A stretch of DNA of 64,000 bases from Streptomyces sp. WAC06614 (GTDB lineage Bacteria > Actinomycetota > Actinomycetes > Streptomycetales > Streptomycetaceae): assembly GCF_003949795.1 (NCBI RefSeq), contig NZ_RPRY01000003.1:1-64000 (forward strand). Reading direction: 5' to 3'. How positions within the stretch are numbered: the first letter of the stretch is position 1; each line of letters starts with the position of its first letter. Positions 52,149 through 60,415 of this stretch are shown here, one piece after another. Position numbers and translations under genes: made by a program. The notes below the pieces were generated by a model that saw only the letters and a program-made list of their open reading frames with translations, did not search any database and was not told the origin of the DNA.

Positions 52149-54926
52149 GTGGGGACCGCACAGCAATCAGAGCGACACCTGGGGAGCAAGGGGCTGCTGT
52201 CGCTCGTATCGGCGGCGTTGCTGACCTTCGCCGCGAGCGCGGCCTTCGTCGGCGGAACGGTACCTGCCTCGGCCGACCCGATCGAGCAGTGCACGGCCAC
52301 CACCGGGGCGATCGTCGCGGTGGACTTCGGCCCGTTCGGCGGCAAGGTGGAGAAGGGCTGCGACACCACCCCCACCACCGGCTACGAGTTGCTGCAGACC
52401 GCCGGGTTCACCATGGAGGGCACCGTCCACGACGGCCCCGCCTTCATCTGCCGCATCGGCAAGGGCACCGGCACGCAGTTCCCGACGCCGGACAAGGAGC
52501 CCTGCGTCCTCACCCCGCAGGCGTCCGCCTACTGGTCGTACTGGACGGCTTCGCCCGGGCAGCGGAAGTGGTCCTACAGCCAGCAAGGGGCCATGGCCAG
52601 GAACCCGAAGCCGGGTGACGTGGAGGCCTGGGTCTACGGCGGCACCGACGTCGAGGGCACCAAGGGCAAGCCGTCCTTCTCCCCCGACGACGTCCGTGGC
52701 TTCACCACCCCCGACCCGACCGTCCCGACGGCGCCGCCCAAGGTGCCGGCCGGACGGGTCGACGTACCCGCGACCACCCGCTGGGTGACCGGGACGCTGA
52801 CGGACGGGGAGCGCGTCGTCGACGAGGGCTCCACGACCCCGAACCACTTCCTCTCCACGGAAGCCGTCTTCGCCCTCGCGGCAGCCGACCGCAAGAGCCC
52901 GGTGGCGAGGAAAATCGCCGACTTCCTCGCGACGCCCGCGCAGACCGACGCGTACGCCTACCCGGCCGGCAAGGACGGCATCCCGGACGCCACCGCCGCC
53001 GCCCGGCTCGCCCTGGTCGCCGAGGCCACCGGCAAGGACCCGCGCGCGTTCGGCGGGCACGACCTGCTCGGCGACCTCGTGAAGTACGCCTGCCCCCGGG
53101 ACATCGGTGACGGTGAGACGGTCGAAGGCTGCTTCACCAAGGGCGACTTCCGTACGACCGGGCAGGCCGACGCCCAGGCCATGGCCGTCATCGCCCTGGT
53201 CAACGCCGGTATGACCCCGCCCCCCGGTTCCGTGGCCCGACTGACTGTCCTGCAGTGCGAGGACGGCGGCTTCACCAGCATCCTCATCCGGCCCGGCAGC
53301 CCCGGGTGCGAGAGCGAGGCCGGCGCCACCGGCCTGATCACCCTGGCCCTGGAGCGGGCCGGCGGCCACGAGGCGGTGCTCCAGAAGGCCCGCAACTACC
53401 TGAAGCGGTCCCAGCTGGCGACCGGCGCCTGGCCCTCGGTCTACTACGAGACGACCGGCAATCCGGCCGCCACCGGCTGGGCCGCGCAGGCGCTGCGCGC
53501 CCTCGGCGACGAGGCGTTCGCGGATGCCGGCGTCTCCTGGCTCTCCAAGCACCAGCTCCCGACGGGTGGATTCGGCTTCGCCGAGGACGACACCGATTCG
53601 AGGCTGTACCCCACCGCGACGGCCGCCCTCGCGGGCGCCGGCCATGACCTCGTCTCCCTGACCGCCAAGCCGGCCGAACCGCCGACCCCGACCACGCCGC
53701 CCACCCCGACCACGCCGCCGGCCGGTGAAGGGCCCGACCTGAAGAAGGGCGCCGCGTACCTGACGGCCCCCTCCCGCCTGGTCCAGGGCCGCTTCTACGA
53801 GAGCCAGCCCGGCACCGGATTCGCCGACTACGGCCTGACCATCGACGGCGCGTACGCCCTCGCCGCCACCGGCGGGGACAACGCCGCCCTGCGCAACATC
53901 GTCGACTTCATGGACAAGGGCGGCAAGGACGGCCAGAAGCGCGGCATCCACGACTGGACCCTCGTCGGCACCAAGTACGCGAACGGCGGCTCCATCGGCA
54001 AGGCTGCCGTGCTCGCCCAGGCCGTGGGCCGCGATCCGCGGAACTTCGGCGGCCAGGATCTGATCGCAGCCCTCGCGAAGATCACCTGTCAGGCGAAGAC
54101 CCCGACCGTCCAGGAGTGCGCGGCCAAGGGCAACTACGCCTACGCCACCTCCGTCTTCAAGCAGTCCCTCGGTGTCATGGCCCAGCTGCGCGCAGGTGAG
54201 AAGGCCGCCGCGGCCGAACCGGTCGCCTACCTCAAGAGCCTCCAGACCCCGTCCGGTGCCTGGGTCAGCCTGATCGGCGAACCCAGCGGCCCCGAAGTGG
54301 ACTCGACCGCCATGGCCGCCATGACCGTGGACCTGCTCCCCGACGCCGACTCCCAGGCAGCGGTGGACAAGGCACTCGCCTGGCTCGCCACCCAGCAGAA
54401 GGAAGACGGCGGCTTCCCCGGCGCCTCCGGAAACTCCGTCAACTCCGCGGCCCTGGCCATCCAGGGACTCTCGCTGGACGCTCCCAAGTACGGCTCCCAG
54501 ATCGCCAAGGCCCGGAAGTTCCTGGCGAGCCAGCAGAACGGCGACGGCGGCTTCAACGTCGCCAAGGGCGGCCAGACCGGATCCGACCTCCGCGCCTCCA
54601 CCCAGGCCGTCGGCGGCGCCACCGGCGTCTCCTTCGGCACGCTGACCCGCGACCTGACCGGCACCACCCCCGAGCCCGTCCCCAGCACCTCTGGCGGAAC
54701 GTCCGGTGGTACCTCCGGCGGCAGCGGTTCGCCCGTCATCGTGACGCCGGGCGAGAACGGTGGCGGCACGGGCTCCTCGGGTGGTTCCGGGTCCGGCGGC
54801 GGTTCTCTCGCCTCTACCGGAGCCCAGGTCGGTGCGCTCGCCGCTGCCGCGCTGGTCCTGACCCTCGGCGGCTGGGGCCTCACCCGCGCCGCGAAGCGCC
54901 GCCGCCGGACGGGGGCGGGAGCATGA
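52149..54926 (+). CDS. Sortase-anchored tandem helical-barrel protein, putative B12 capture
   Basis: A 925-residue surface protein. After a signal peptide (ending ASA near residue 40) comes a domain (about 45-175) with AVDFGPFGG, HDGPAFICRIG and AYWSYWTASPGQ that recurs in the next gene. Two helical-repeat regions follow (about 205-510 and 530-810, with GGFxxx repeats such as ATGAWPSVYYE and EDGGFPGASGN), like two transcobalamin barrels in tandem. A Gly/Ser linker leads to LASTG (887-891), a membrane helix and an RRRR tail, a LAXTG sortase signal. GTG 52149 follows GAGGGG; GTG 52146 is possible. Confidence 0.82.
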   Translation: MGTAQQSERHLGSKGLLSLVSAALLTFAASAAFVGGTVPASADPIEQCTATTGAIVAVDFGPFGGKVEKGCDTTPTTGYELLQTAGFTMEGTVHDGPAFICRIGKGTGTQFPTPDKEPCVLTPQASAYWSYWTASPGQRKWSYSQQGAMARNPKPGDVEAWVYGGTDVEGTKGKPSFSPDDVRGFTTPDPTVPTAPPKVPAGRVDVPATTRWVTGTLTDGERVVDEGSTTPNHFLSTEAVFALAAADRKSPVARKIADFLATPAQTDAYAYPAGKDGIPDATAAARLALVAEATGKDPRAFGGHDLLGDLVKYACPRDIGDGETVEGCFTKGDFRTTGQADAQAMAVIALVNAGMTPPPGSVARLTVLQCEDGGFTSILIRPGSPGCESEAGATGLITLALERAGGHEAVLQKARNYLKRSQLATGAWPSVYYETTGNPAATGWAAQALRALGDEAFADAGVSWLSKHQLPTGGFGFAEDDTDSRLYPTATAALAGAGHDLVSLTAKPAEPPTPTTPPTPTTPPAGEGPDLKKGAAYLTAPSRLVQGRFYESQPGTGFADYGLTIDGAYALAATGGDNAALRNIVDFMDKGGKDGQKRGIHDWTLVGTKYANGGSIGKAAVLAQAVGRDPRNFGGQDLIAALAKITCQAKTPTVQECAAKGNYAYATSVFKQSLGVMAQLRAGEKAAAAEPVAYLKSLQTPSGAWVSLIGEPSGPEVDSTAMAAMTVDLLPDADSQAAVDKALAWLATQQKEDGGFPGASGNSVNSAALAIQGLSLDAPKYGSQIAKARKFLASQQNGDGGFNVAKGGQTGSDLRASTQAVGGATGVSFGTLTRDLTGTTPEPVPSTSGGTSGGTSGGSGSPVIVTPGENGGGTGSSGGSGSGGGSLASTGAQVGALAAAALVLTLGGWGLTRAAKRRRRTGAGA

Positions 54927-55849
54927 GTCGCAACCGCTTCGTGCGCGCCTTCGCCCGGGCTGCCGCCGCGCTGGGGCTGACGGTGGCGGCCTTCGCCGCC
55001 ACCACGGCCCCGGCGGGCGCCGCGCCGCAGCCGATGGGCCAGTGCACCACCTCTTCGGGGGTCGTACTCGCCGTGGACTTCAGCCACTGGGGCGGCCCCG
55101 TCTACCGCTCCTGCGGCACCACCCCCACCACGGGCTACGAGCTCCTCAACCAGGGTGGCTGGGCCACGACCGGCACCGGCCACGACGGCCCTGCCTTCAT
55201 CTGCCGCATCGGCTACAGCGGATATCAGGGCGGCAAGCAGTACCCGACCCCGCAGCAGGACGACTGCGTACTGACCCCACCGGCTTCCGCCTACTGGTCG
55301 TACTGGCACGCCAATCCGGGCCAGAACACCTGGGAATACAGCCAGTTGGGCGCCATGCTCTACAAGCCGAAGCCCGGCAGCGTCGACCTGTGGATCTTCG
55401 GCGGAACGAACGTCGAAGGCACCGAGGGCAAGCCCACCGTCACCCCCGACCAGCTCCGCGCCAAGAACACCCAGCCCACCGGAGGCCCCGCACCCAAGGA
55501 CACCCGCACGGCGGCGCCGCTGCCGCCGAACGTCAACACCGGTCCCAGGCCGGAGAACCCGCCGCCGACCAGCCCGCAGGCGACGACGACGCCCAGCCCC
55601 GCAGCTACGGAAAGCCCCTCCGCCTCGGCAAGCCCTTCAGAGAGCATCTCGCCCACGCCCTCCGCACCACCGCCTTCGTCCAGTGCCCCGGCCGTGGCCG
55701 CGCCCGGCCCCCAGGTGGTCGAAGCGGCGCCCGCCGCCGACACGAAGCACGACACCGGTTCGTACCTGCCCGCCGTCGCCACCGGTGCACTGGTGCTGCT
55801 GATCGGCGCCGCGGCCGTGTACGCCGCCAAGCGCCGTCGTACGGAGTAG
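54923..55849 (+). CDS. Membrane-anchored surface protein sharing the capture-protein N-domain
   Basis: A 308-residue protein. Signal peptide, then a domain of about 125 residues paralogous to that of the upstream protein (AVDFSHWGGPVYRSCGTTPT, HDGPAFICRIG, AYWSYWHANPGQ, VEGTEGKPTVTPD). A long Pro/Ser/Thr linker follows, then a C-terminal helix (LPAVATGALVLLIGAAAVYA) and an AKRRRTE tail. The start overlaps the upstream stop (ATGA). It probably passes ligand from the wall-bound protein to the ECF permease. This is inference from operon order. Confidence 0.75.
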   Translation: MSRNRFVRAFARAAAALGLTVAAFAATTAPAGAAPQPMGQCTTSSGVVLAVDFSHWGGPVYRSCGTTPTTGYELLNQGGWATTGTGHDGPAFICRIGYSGYQGGKQYPTPQQDDCVLTPPASAYWSYWHANPGQNTWEYSQLGAMLYKPKPGSVDLWIFGGTNVEGTEGKPTVTPDQLRAKNTQPTGGPAPKDTRTAAPLPPNVNTGPRPENPPPTSPQATTTPSPAATESPSASASPSESISPTPSAPPPSSSAPAVAAPGPQVVEAAPAADTKHDTGSYLPAVATGALVLLIGAAAVYAAKRRRTE

Positions 55850-55853
55850 CCGC

Positions 55854-57044
55854 GTGACGCGCACCACCATCTCGACGCAGGCGGCGAAGCCGCCCGTGTC
55901 CGGCCCCGCGCCGGACACGGGCGGCCGCCGCCTGCCCCGCACCCTGCACCCCGTCGCCTGGTGGATCTGGGCCCTCGCCCTGGCCACCGCCGTGAGCCGC
56001 ACCAACAACCCGCTGCTGCTGTTCCTCGTCCTCGCGGTCCTCGGCTACGTGATCACCATGCGCCGCACCGAGGCGCCCTGGGCGCGCGGCTTCAAGTACT
56101 ACCTGTACCTCGCGCTGACCGTCGTCGCGATCCGGGTCACCTTCCGCGCGGTCTTCGCCACCGGCATCACCCCGCGCGACCACTTCCTCTTCTCACTGCC
56201 CCACATCCCCACTCCCGACTGGTACGCGGGCATTCAGCTCGGCGGGCCCGTGTCCCTGGAGGCGCTGCTCTCCGCGGCGACGGACGGGCTACGCCTCGCC
56301 TGCATGCTGTGCTGCATCGGCGCCGCCAACACCCTCGCCAACCCCAAGCGGGCCCTCCGTGTGCTGCCCGGCGCCCTCTACGAACTGGGGGTCGCGGTCA
56401 CCGTCTCCCTCAGCGTCGCCCCGCAGCTCGTCCAGAGCGTGCAGCGCGTCCACCGTGCCAAGCGGCTCCGGGCCGGACGCTCGAAGGGCCTGCGCGCCCT
56501 GCGCGGCATCATCGTCCCCGTCCTGGAGGACGCCCTCGAACGGTCCCTGCGCCTGGCCGCCGCCATGGACTCCCGGGGATACGGCCGGGGCGGCACCGCC
56601 ACCCGCCGCTCCCGCCGCCTGACCGGCGCCCTGATGCTGCTCGGCATGTGCGGCCTGTGTGCCGGGACGTACGGACTGCTCGACGCGACCGCGCCGAAGC
56701 TGCTCGGGCTCCCGGCCATGGGCGCCGGGGCCGTGCTGTGCTTCGCCGGGCTGCGCCTGGGCGGCCGCCGGATCACCCGGACCAGCTACCGGCCCGATCC
56801 GTGGCACTTCGCCGAATGGGCCGTCGCAGGCTGCGGCGTCCTCTCCGCCGTCCTGCTCTTCGCGAACGTCGGCTTCAACGCGGCCGAGCTCAACCCCTCC
56901 ATCTACCCGCTCAGCTGGCCCACCCTGCCGCTCGTGCCGGCCGCCGCGATCCTCCTCGCGGGGACCGCCGGCTTCCTGGCCCCGCCGCCGGCCGCACCGG
57001 CCCGGGCGGCCGTCCCGCCCCAGCGCACCGAGGAACCCAAGTGA
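55854..57044 (+). CDS. ECF transporter T component (energy-coupling transmembrane protein)
   Basis: A 396-residue CbiQ/EcfT-type membrane protein. Helices lie at about 35-65, 75-95, 115-130 and beyond. The coupling region contains the EcfT-type charged motif in ALERSLRLAAAMDSRGYGR, which contacts the ATPases. Three or more C-terminal helices make it longer than typical EcfT. GTG 55854 lies 4 bp after the previous stop. It should transmit ATP-driven motion to the S component. Confidence 0.88.
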   Translation: MTRTTISTQAAKPPVSGPAPDTGGRRLPRTLHPVAWWIWALALATAVSRTNNPLLLFLVLAVLGYVITMRRTEAPWARGFKYYLYLALTVVAIRVTFRAVFATGITPRDHFLFSLPHIPTPDWYAGIQLGGPVSLEALLSAATDGLRLACMLCCIGAANTLANPKRALRVLPGALYELGVAVTVSLSVAPQLVQSVQRVHRAKRLRAGRSKGLRALRGIIVPVLEDALERSLRLAAAMDSRGYGRGGTATRRSRRLTGALMLLGMCGLCAGTYGLLDATAPKLLGLPAMGAGAVLCFAGLRLGGRRITRTSYRPDPWHFAEWAVAGCGVLSAVLLFANVGFNAAELNPSIYPLSWPTLPLVPAAAILLAGTAGFLAPPPAAPARAAVPPQRTEEPK

Positions 57045-58696
57045 TCACCTTCGACCAGGTCACCGTCCAGTACGAGGACACGGCCGAACCGGTCCTGCGC
57101 GATGTGGACCTCACCGTCGAGGAGGGCGAACTCTGCCTGGTCGTCGGCCACACCGGCGTCGGCAAGTCCACCCTCCTCGGCGCCGTCAACGGCCTCGTCC
57201 CCCACTTCACCGGCGGCACCCTGTACGGCCGCGTCCTCGTCGACGGACGGGACACGTCCGAGCACCCGCCCCGCGAACTCGCCGACGTCGTCGGGGTCGT
57301 GGGCCAGGACCCGCTGGACGGCTTCGTCACCGACACCGTCGAGGAGGAACTCGCCTACGCGATGGAGCAGCTGGCGGTCCCGCCGGCCACCATGCGCAAG
57401 CGCGTCGAGGAGACCCTCGACCTCCTCGGCCTCGCCGACCTGCGCCACCGAGCCCTGCACGAACTCTCCGGCGGCCAGCAGCAGCGCGTCGCCATCGGCT
57501 CCGTCCTCACCGCCCACCCCCGCATCCTGGTCCTGGACGAACCCACCTCCGCCCTGGACCCCACGGCAGCAGAGGAGGTCCTGGCCGCCGTCACCCGCCT
57601 CGTCCACGACCTCGGCGTCACCGTCCTGCTCGCCGAACACCGCCTGGAGCGCGTCGTCCAGTACGCCGACCGCGTCATCCACCTCCCCGGCAACGGCCGC
57701 GTCGTCTCAGGCACACCCGCCGAGATCTTCCGCACCTCCTCCATCGCCCCGCCCATCGTCGAACTGGGCCGCGCGGCGGACTGGACGCCGCTGCCGCTCT
57801 CGATCCGCGACGCCCGCCGCGCCGCGGCCCCCCTGAGGACCCGGCTGGCCGACACCGTTCCCCCACCGGTCCGCCCTGCCCCGACGACGGTCCGGCCGGA
57901 ACTCCTCACCGCACGCGGCATCACCGTGACCTACCACGGCGTACCGGCCGTCCGCGAGGTCGACCTGACCCTCCACGGCGGCGAGATCACCGCCCTCATG
58001 GGCCGCAACGGCTCCGGCAAGTCCTCCCTCCTGTGGGCGCTCCAGGGATCCGGACCACGCAAGGCCGGCTCGGTGGCCGTCAGCCCTCCCGACGACCCGA
58101 AGCCGCTCGACCCCCGGAAGCTGTCAGCCGCCGACGCCCGGCGGCTGGTCGGACTGGTCCCCCAAACCCCCACCGACCTCCTCTACCTGGAATCCGTCAA
58201 ACAGGAACTCGACCAGGCCGACGCCGAATCCGGAGTCACCGCCGCCGGGATCCGGTCCCGCACCATCCTGGACCGGCTCGCACCCGGCATCCCCGACACC
58301 ACCCACCCCCGCGACCTGTCCGAGGGCCAGAAGCTCGCCCTCGTCCTGGCGATCCAGCTGACCGCCGCCCCCCGCGTGCTGCTCCTGGACGAACCCACCC
58401 GCGGCCTCGACTACCGGGCCAAGAGCGAGCTGATCCGCATCGTCGACGACCTAGCCGCCGAGGGCCGGGCCGTCGTGATCTCCACCCACGACGTCGAGTT
58501 CGTCGCCCGCGCCGCCAACCGCGTCGTCGTCATGGCGGAAGGCGACATCGTCGCCGACGGCCCCACCACCGAGGTCATCGTCGCCTCCCCCGTCTTCGCC
58601 CCCCAGACCGCGAAGATCCTCGCCCCGCTCCCCTACCTCACGGTCGCCCAGGCGACCGCCACCCTCACCGACCACGGGACGGACCCGGCCTCATGA
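57041..58696 (+). CDS. ECF transporter fused dual ATPase (A-A')
   Basis: A 551-residue protein with two ABC ATPase domains. Domain 1: Walker A GHTGVGKST, signature LSGGQQQRVAIG, Walker B ILVLDEPTSALDP, switch His in AEHRLER. Domain 2 (from about 285): Walker A GRNGSGKSS, a slightly divergent signature LSEGQKLAL, Walker B LLLDEPTRGLDY, and STHDVEF. A fused pair replaces separate EcfA and EcfA'. The start overlaps the T-component stop (GTGA). It powers the putative cobalamin importer. Confidence 0.93.
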   Translation: MITFDQVTVQYEDTAEPVLRDVDLTVEEGELCLVVGHTGVGKSTLLGAVNGLVPHFTGGTLYGRVLVDGRDTSEHPPRELADVVGVVGQDPLDGFVTDTVEEELAYAMEQLAVPPATMRKRVEETLDLLGLADLRHRALHELSGGQQQRVAIGSVLTAHPRILVLDEPTSALDPTAAEEVLAAVTRLVHDLGVTVLLAEHRLERVVQYADRVIHLPGNGRVVSGTPAEIFRTSSIAPPIVELGRAADWTPLPLSIRDARRAAAPLRTRLADTVPPPVRPAPTTVRPELLTARGITVTYHGVPAVREVDLTLHGGEITALMGRNGSGKSSLLWALQGSGPRKAGSVAVSPPDDPKPLDPRKLSAADARRLVGLVPQTPTDLLYLESVKQELDQADAESGVTAAGIRSRTILDRLAPGIPDTTHPRDLSEGQKLALVLAIQLTAAPRVLLLDEPTRGLDYRAKSELIRIVDDLAAEGRAVVISTHDVEFVARAANRVVVMAEGDIVADGPTTEVIVASPVFAPQTAKILAPLPYLTVAQATATLTDHGTDPAS

Positions 58697-59508
58697 CCGC
58701 ACGCGCCGCAGCCATCCGGATCCATGCACGCGCCGGCATCGTCATAGCCATGGCGGCCTTCCTCGGGATCGTGGCGTTCTTCTGGCCCTTCCTCGTCGCT
58801 CCCGGGAAGTTCGGCTCGAACTACGCCCCGCCGCTGATCTTCGGGGTCCTCCTCGTCATCGTGCTGTGCGTGGTCGTCTCCGAGATCGCCGAAGGCGGCA
58901 TCAACTCCAAGGCCCTCGCCATGCTCGGCGTGCTGTCCGCGGTGAACGCCGCGATCCGCCCGCTGGGGGCCGGCACGGCCGGGATCGAGACGGTGTTCTT
59001 CATCCTGGTCCTCGCCGGCCGGGTCTACGGTCCGGGCTTCGGCTTCACGCTGGGCTGCACGTCGCTCTTCGCTTCCGCCCTCATCACGGGCGGGGTCGGG
59101 CCCTGGATGCCGTACCAGATGTTCGGCTGCGCCTTCGTCGGCATGCTCGCCGGCTTCCTCCCGAAGGCCGCCGGCCGCAAGGAGGTCGCCATGCTCGCCG
59201 TATACGGATCGGTCTCCGGCTACCTCTTCGGCTTCCTCCTCAACCTCTCCTTCTGGCCCTTCTCCCTCGACCCGAACAGCTCCATCGCCTACCTGCCCGG
59301 CCTCCCCTTCACCGAGCAGTTCCACCGCTACCTCGCCTTCGACCTGGCCACCTCCCTCGGCTGGGACACGGGGCGGGCCGTCACCAACTTCGTCTGCATC
59401 TGCCTGGCCGGCCCCGCCGTCCTCACGGTCTTCCGCCGCGCCGCCCGCAAGGCCCGCTTCCAGGCCTCGGTCCGCTTCAAGCCCAGCACGGTGTCGGCTG
59501 AGCAGTGA
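58693..59508 (+). CDS. ECF transporter substrate-specific (S) component
   Basis: A 271-residue membrane protein with about six or seven helices: GIVIAMAAFLGIVAFFWPFL, PPLIFGVLLVIVLCVVV, AMLGVLSAVNAAIRPLGAGT (EcfS-like Ala/Asn/Arg region), FGFTLGCTSLFASALITGG, and YGSVSGYLFGFLLNLSFWPF. It is the specificity subunit. Vitamin B12 as ligand is inferred from the riboswitch, not from its sequence. The start overlaps the ATPase stop (ATGA). Last gene of the operon. Confidence 0.88.
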   Translation: MTARAAAIRIHARAGIVIAMAAFLGIVAFFWPFLVAPGKFGSNYAPPLIFGVLLVIVLCVVVSEIAEGGINSKALAMLGVLSAVNAAIRPLGAGTAGIETVFFILVLAGRVYGPGFGFTLGCTSLFASALITGGVGPWMPYQMFGCAFVGMLAGFLPKAAGRKEVAMLAVYGSVSGYLFGFLLNLSFWPFSLDPNSSIAYLPGLPFTEQFHRYLAFDLATSLGWDTGRAVTNFVCICLAGPAVLTVFRRAARKARFQASVRFKPSTVSAEQ

Positions 59509-59607
59509 GCTGCGACGCCCGCCGCCAATGACCTGCCCCGGAACGGGTCCGGGACGGGACGACCAAGCGCCTGCCCGGAACGGAGGGGTCCGGGCGGACT
59601 CACACCC

Positions 59608-60243
59608 TCATGCCCGACCGGTGGGACGCAGTTCGCGCTCGAGGGCGGACAGGGCGAAGGCGTGCGCGGAGGTGTGCTGCCAGCGGGACCGTCCGAACAT
59701 CACGTCCTCGGAAAGCCCGCTCAGCATGGCCACCGCCCGGATCGTGAACTCGGAGACGTCCACGTCGGCGAAGTGGCCCAGGTCCCGGCCCTCACGGAGG
59801 ATGGCTTCCAGGCGCTCGTCCCAGCCGTCCAGCAGCTCGGTGAGGAGGCGCCGGCCCGCCTCGTCGTGGCGCTGGGCCAGTACCTGCGTCCACAGCGCGT
59901 AGCGTTCGTCGCCCTGCTCGCGGGGCAGATAGAAGCGGACGAACAGGTCCAGCTTCTCGGCAGGAGATGCGGCCCGGTCGGCGGCCTGCTGGAACCGGGC
60001 CCAGAGGTCCGCCTGGCTCCACGCGAGGACTTCGAGCAGGAGCCGGTCCTTCTTGCCGAAGTGGTAGAGGATGTGCCCGGTGCTCATACCGGCCCGCTCG
60101 GCAATGTCCGACATCCGCAGGCCCGCCGTGCCCTTCTCTGCGATCACGGCGATGGCGGCCCGCATCGCCCGCCCCCGCGCCTGCTCCCCGCTGGGCTGAC
60201 GCTTCCTGTCGGGCAGCGCGGGCCCCGTCCCTGACGTCGGCAT
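59608..60243 (-). CDS. TetR/AcrR-family transcriptional regulator
   Basis: A 211-residue repressor. The N-terminal helix-turn-helix covers about 25-70: AIAVIAEKGTAGLRMSDIAE, RAGMSTGHILYHFGKKDRLL. The C-terminal all-helical ligand domain contains DLFVRFYLPREQGDERYALW. It is divergent from the amidase at 60416, and a palindromic TCTAGATT-type operator sits between them, so it probably represses itself and the amidase. Ligand unknown. Confidence 0.9.
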   Translation of the reverse strand: MPTSGTGPALPDRKRQPSGEQARGRAMRAAIAVIAEKGTAGLRMSDIAERAGMSTGHILYHFGKKDRLLLEVLAWSQADLWARFQQAADRAASPAEKLDLFVRFYLPREQGDERYALWTQVLAQRHDEAGRRLLTELLDGWDERLEAILREGRDLGHFADVDVSEFTIRAVAMLSGLSEDVMFGRSRWQHTSAHAFALSALERELRPTGRA

Positions 60244-60294
60244 GAGCTCACTTTCGGTTACGGAAATCCAGGTCCCAAGTCTAGGTTCCGGCGA

Positions 60295-60313
60295 TCTAGA
60301 TTCTTAATCTAGA
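60295..60313. promoter_or_regulatory. TetR operator palindrome
   Basis: TCTAGATT, spacer CTT, AATCTAGA: perfect 8-bp arms. Extra half-sites resembling it lie on both sides (GTCTAGG near 60280 and AATCTAG near 60320). The AT-rich palindrome stands out from the GC-rich background and is centred between the divergent genes. Confidence 0.78.
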
Positions 60314-60415
60314 CTGAAAATCTAGTCAGGTAGGACGGTGCACACCCGTCCATCCACATGCCCGCCCCCGCGGCCGACGGCCTACCCGTACGACCCACCA
60401 CCCAGGAGACCCCTC

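Noticed and set aside
50176-54926. Terpene/squalene cyclase or prenyltransferase biosynthetic cluster
   Set aside because: The helical repeats superficially match squalene-oxidase/prenyltransferase repeats. The proteins are secreted or wall-anchored, lack cyclase Asp motifs that I can see, and are controlled by cobalamin riboswitches next to an ECF transporter.
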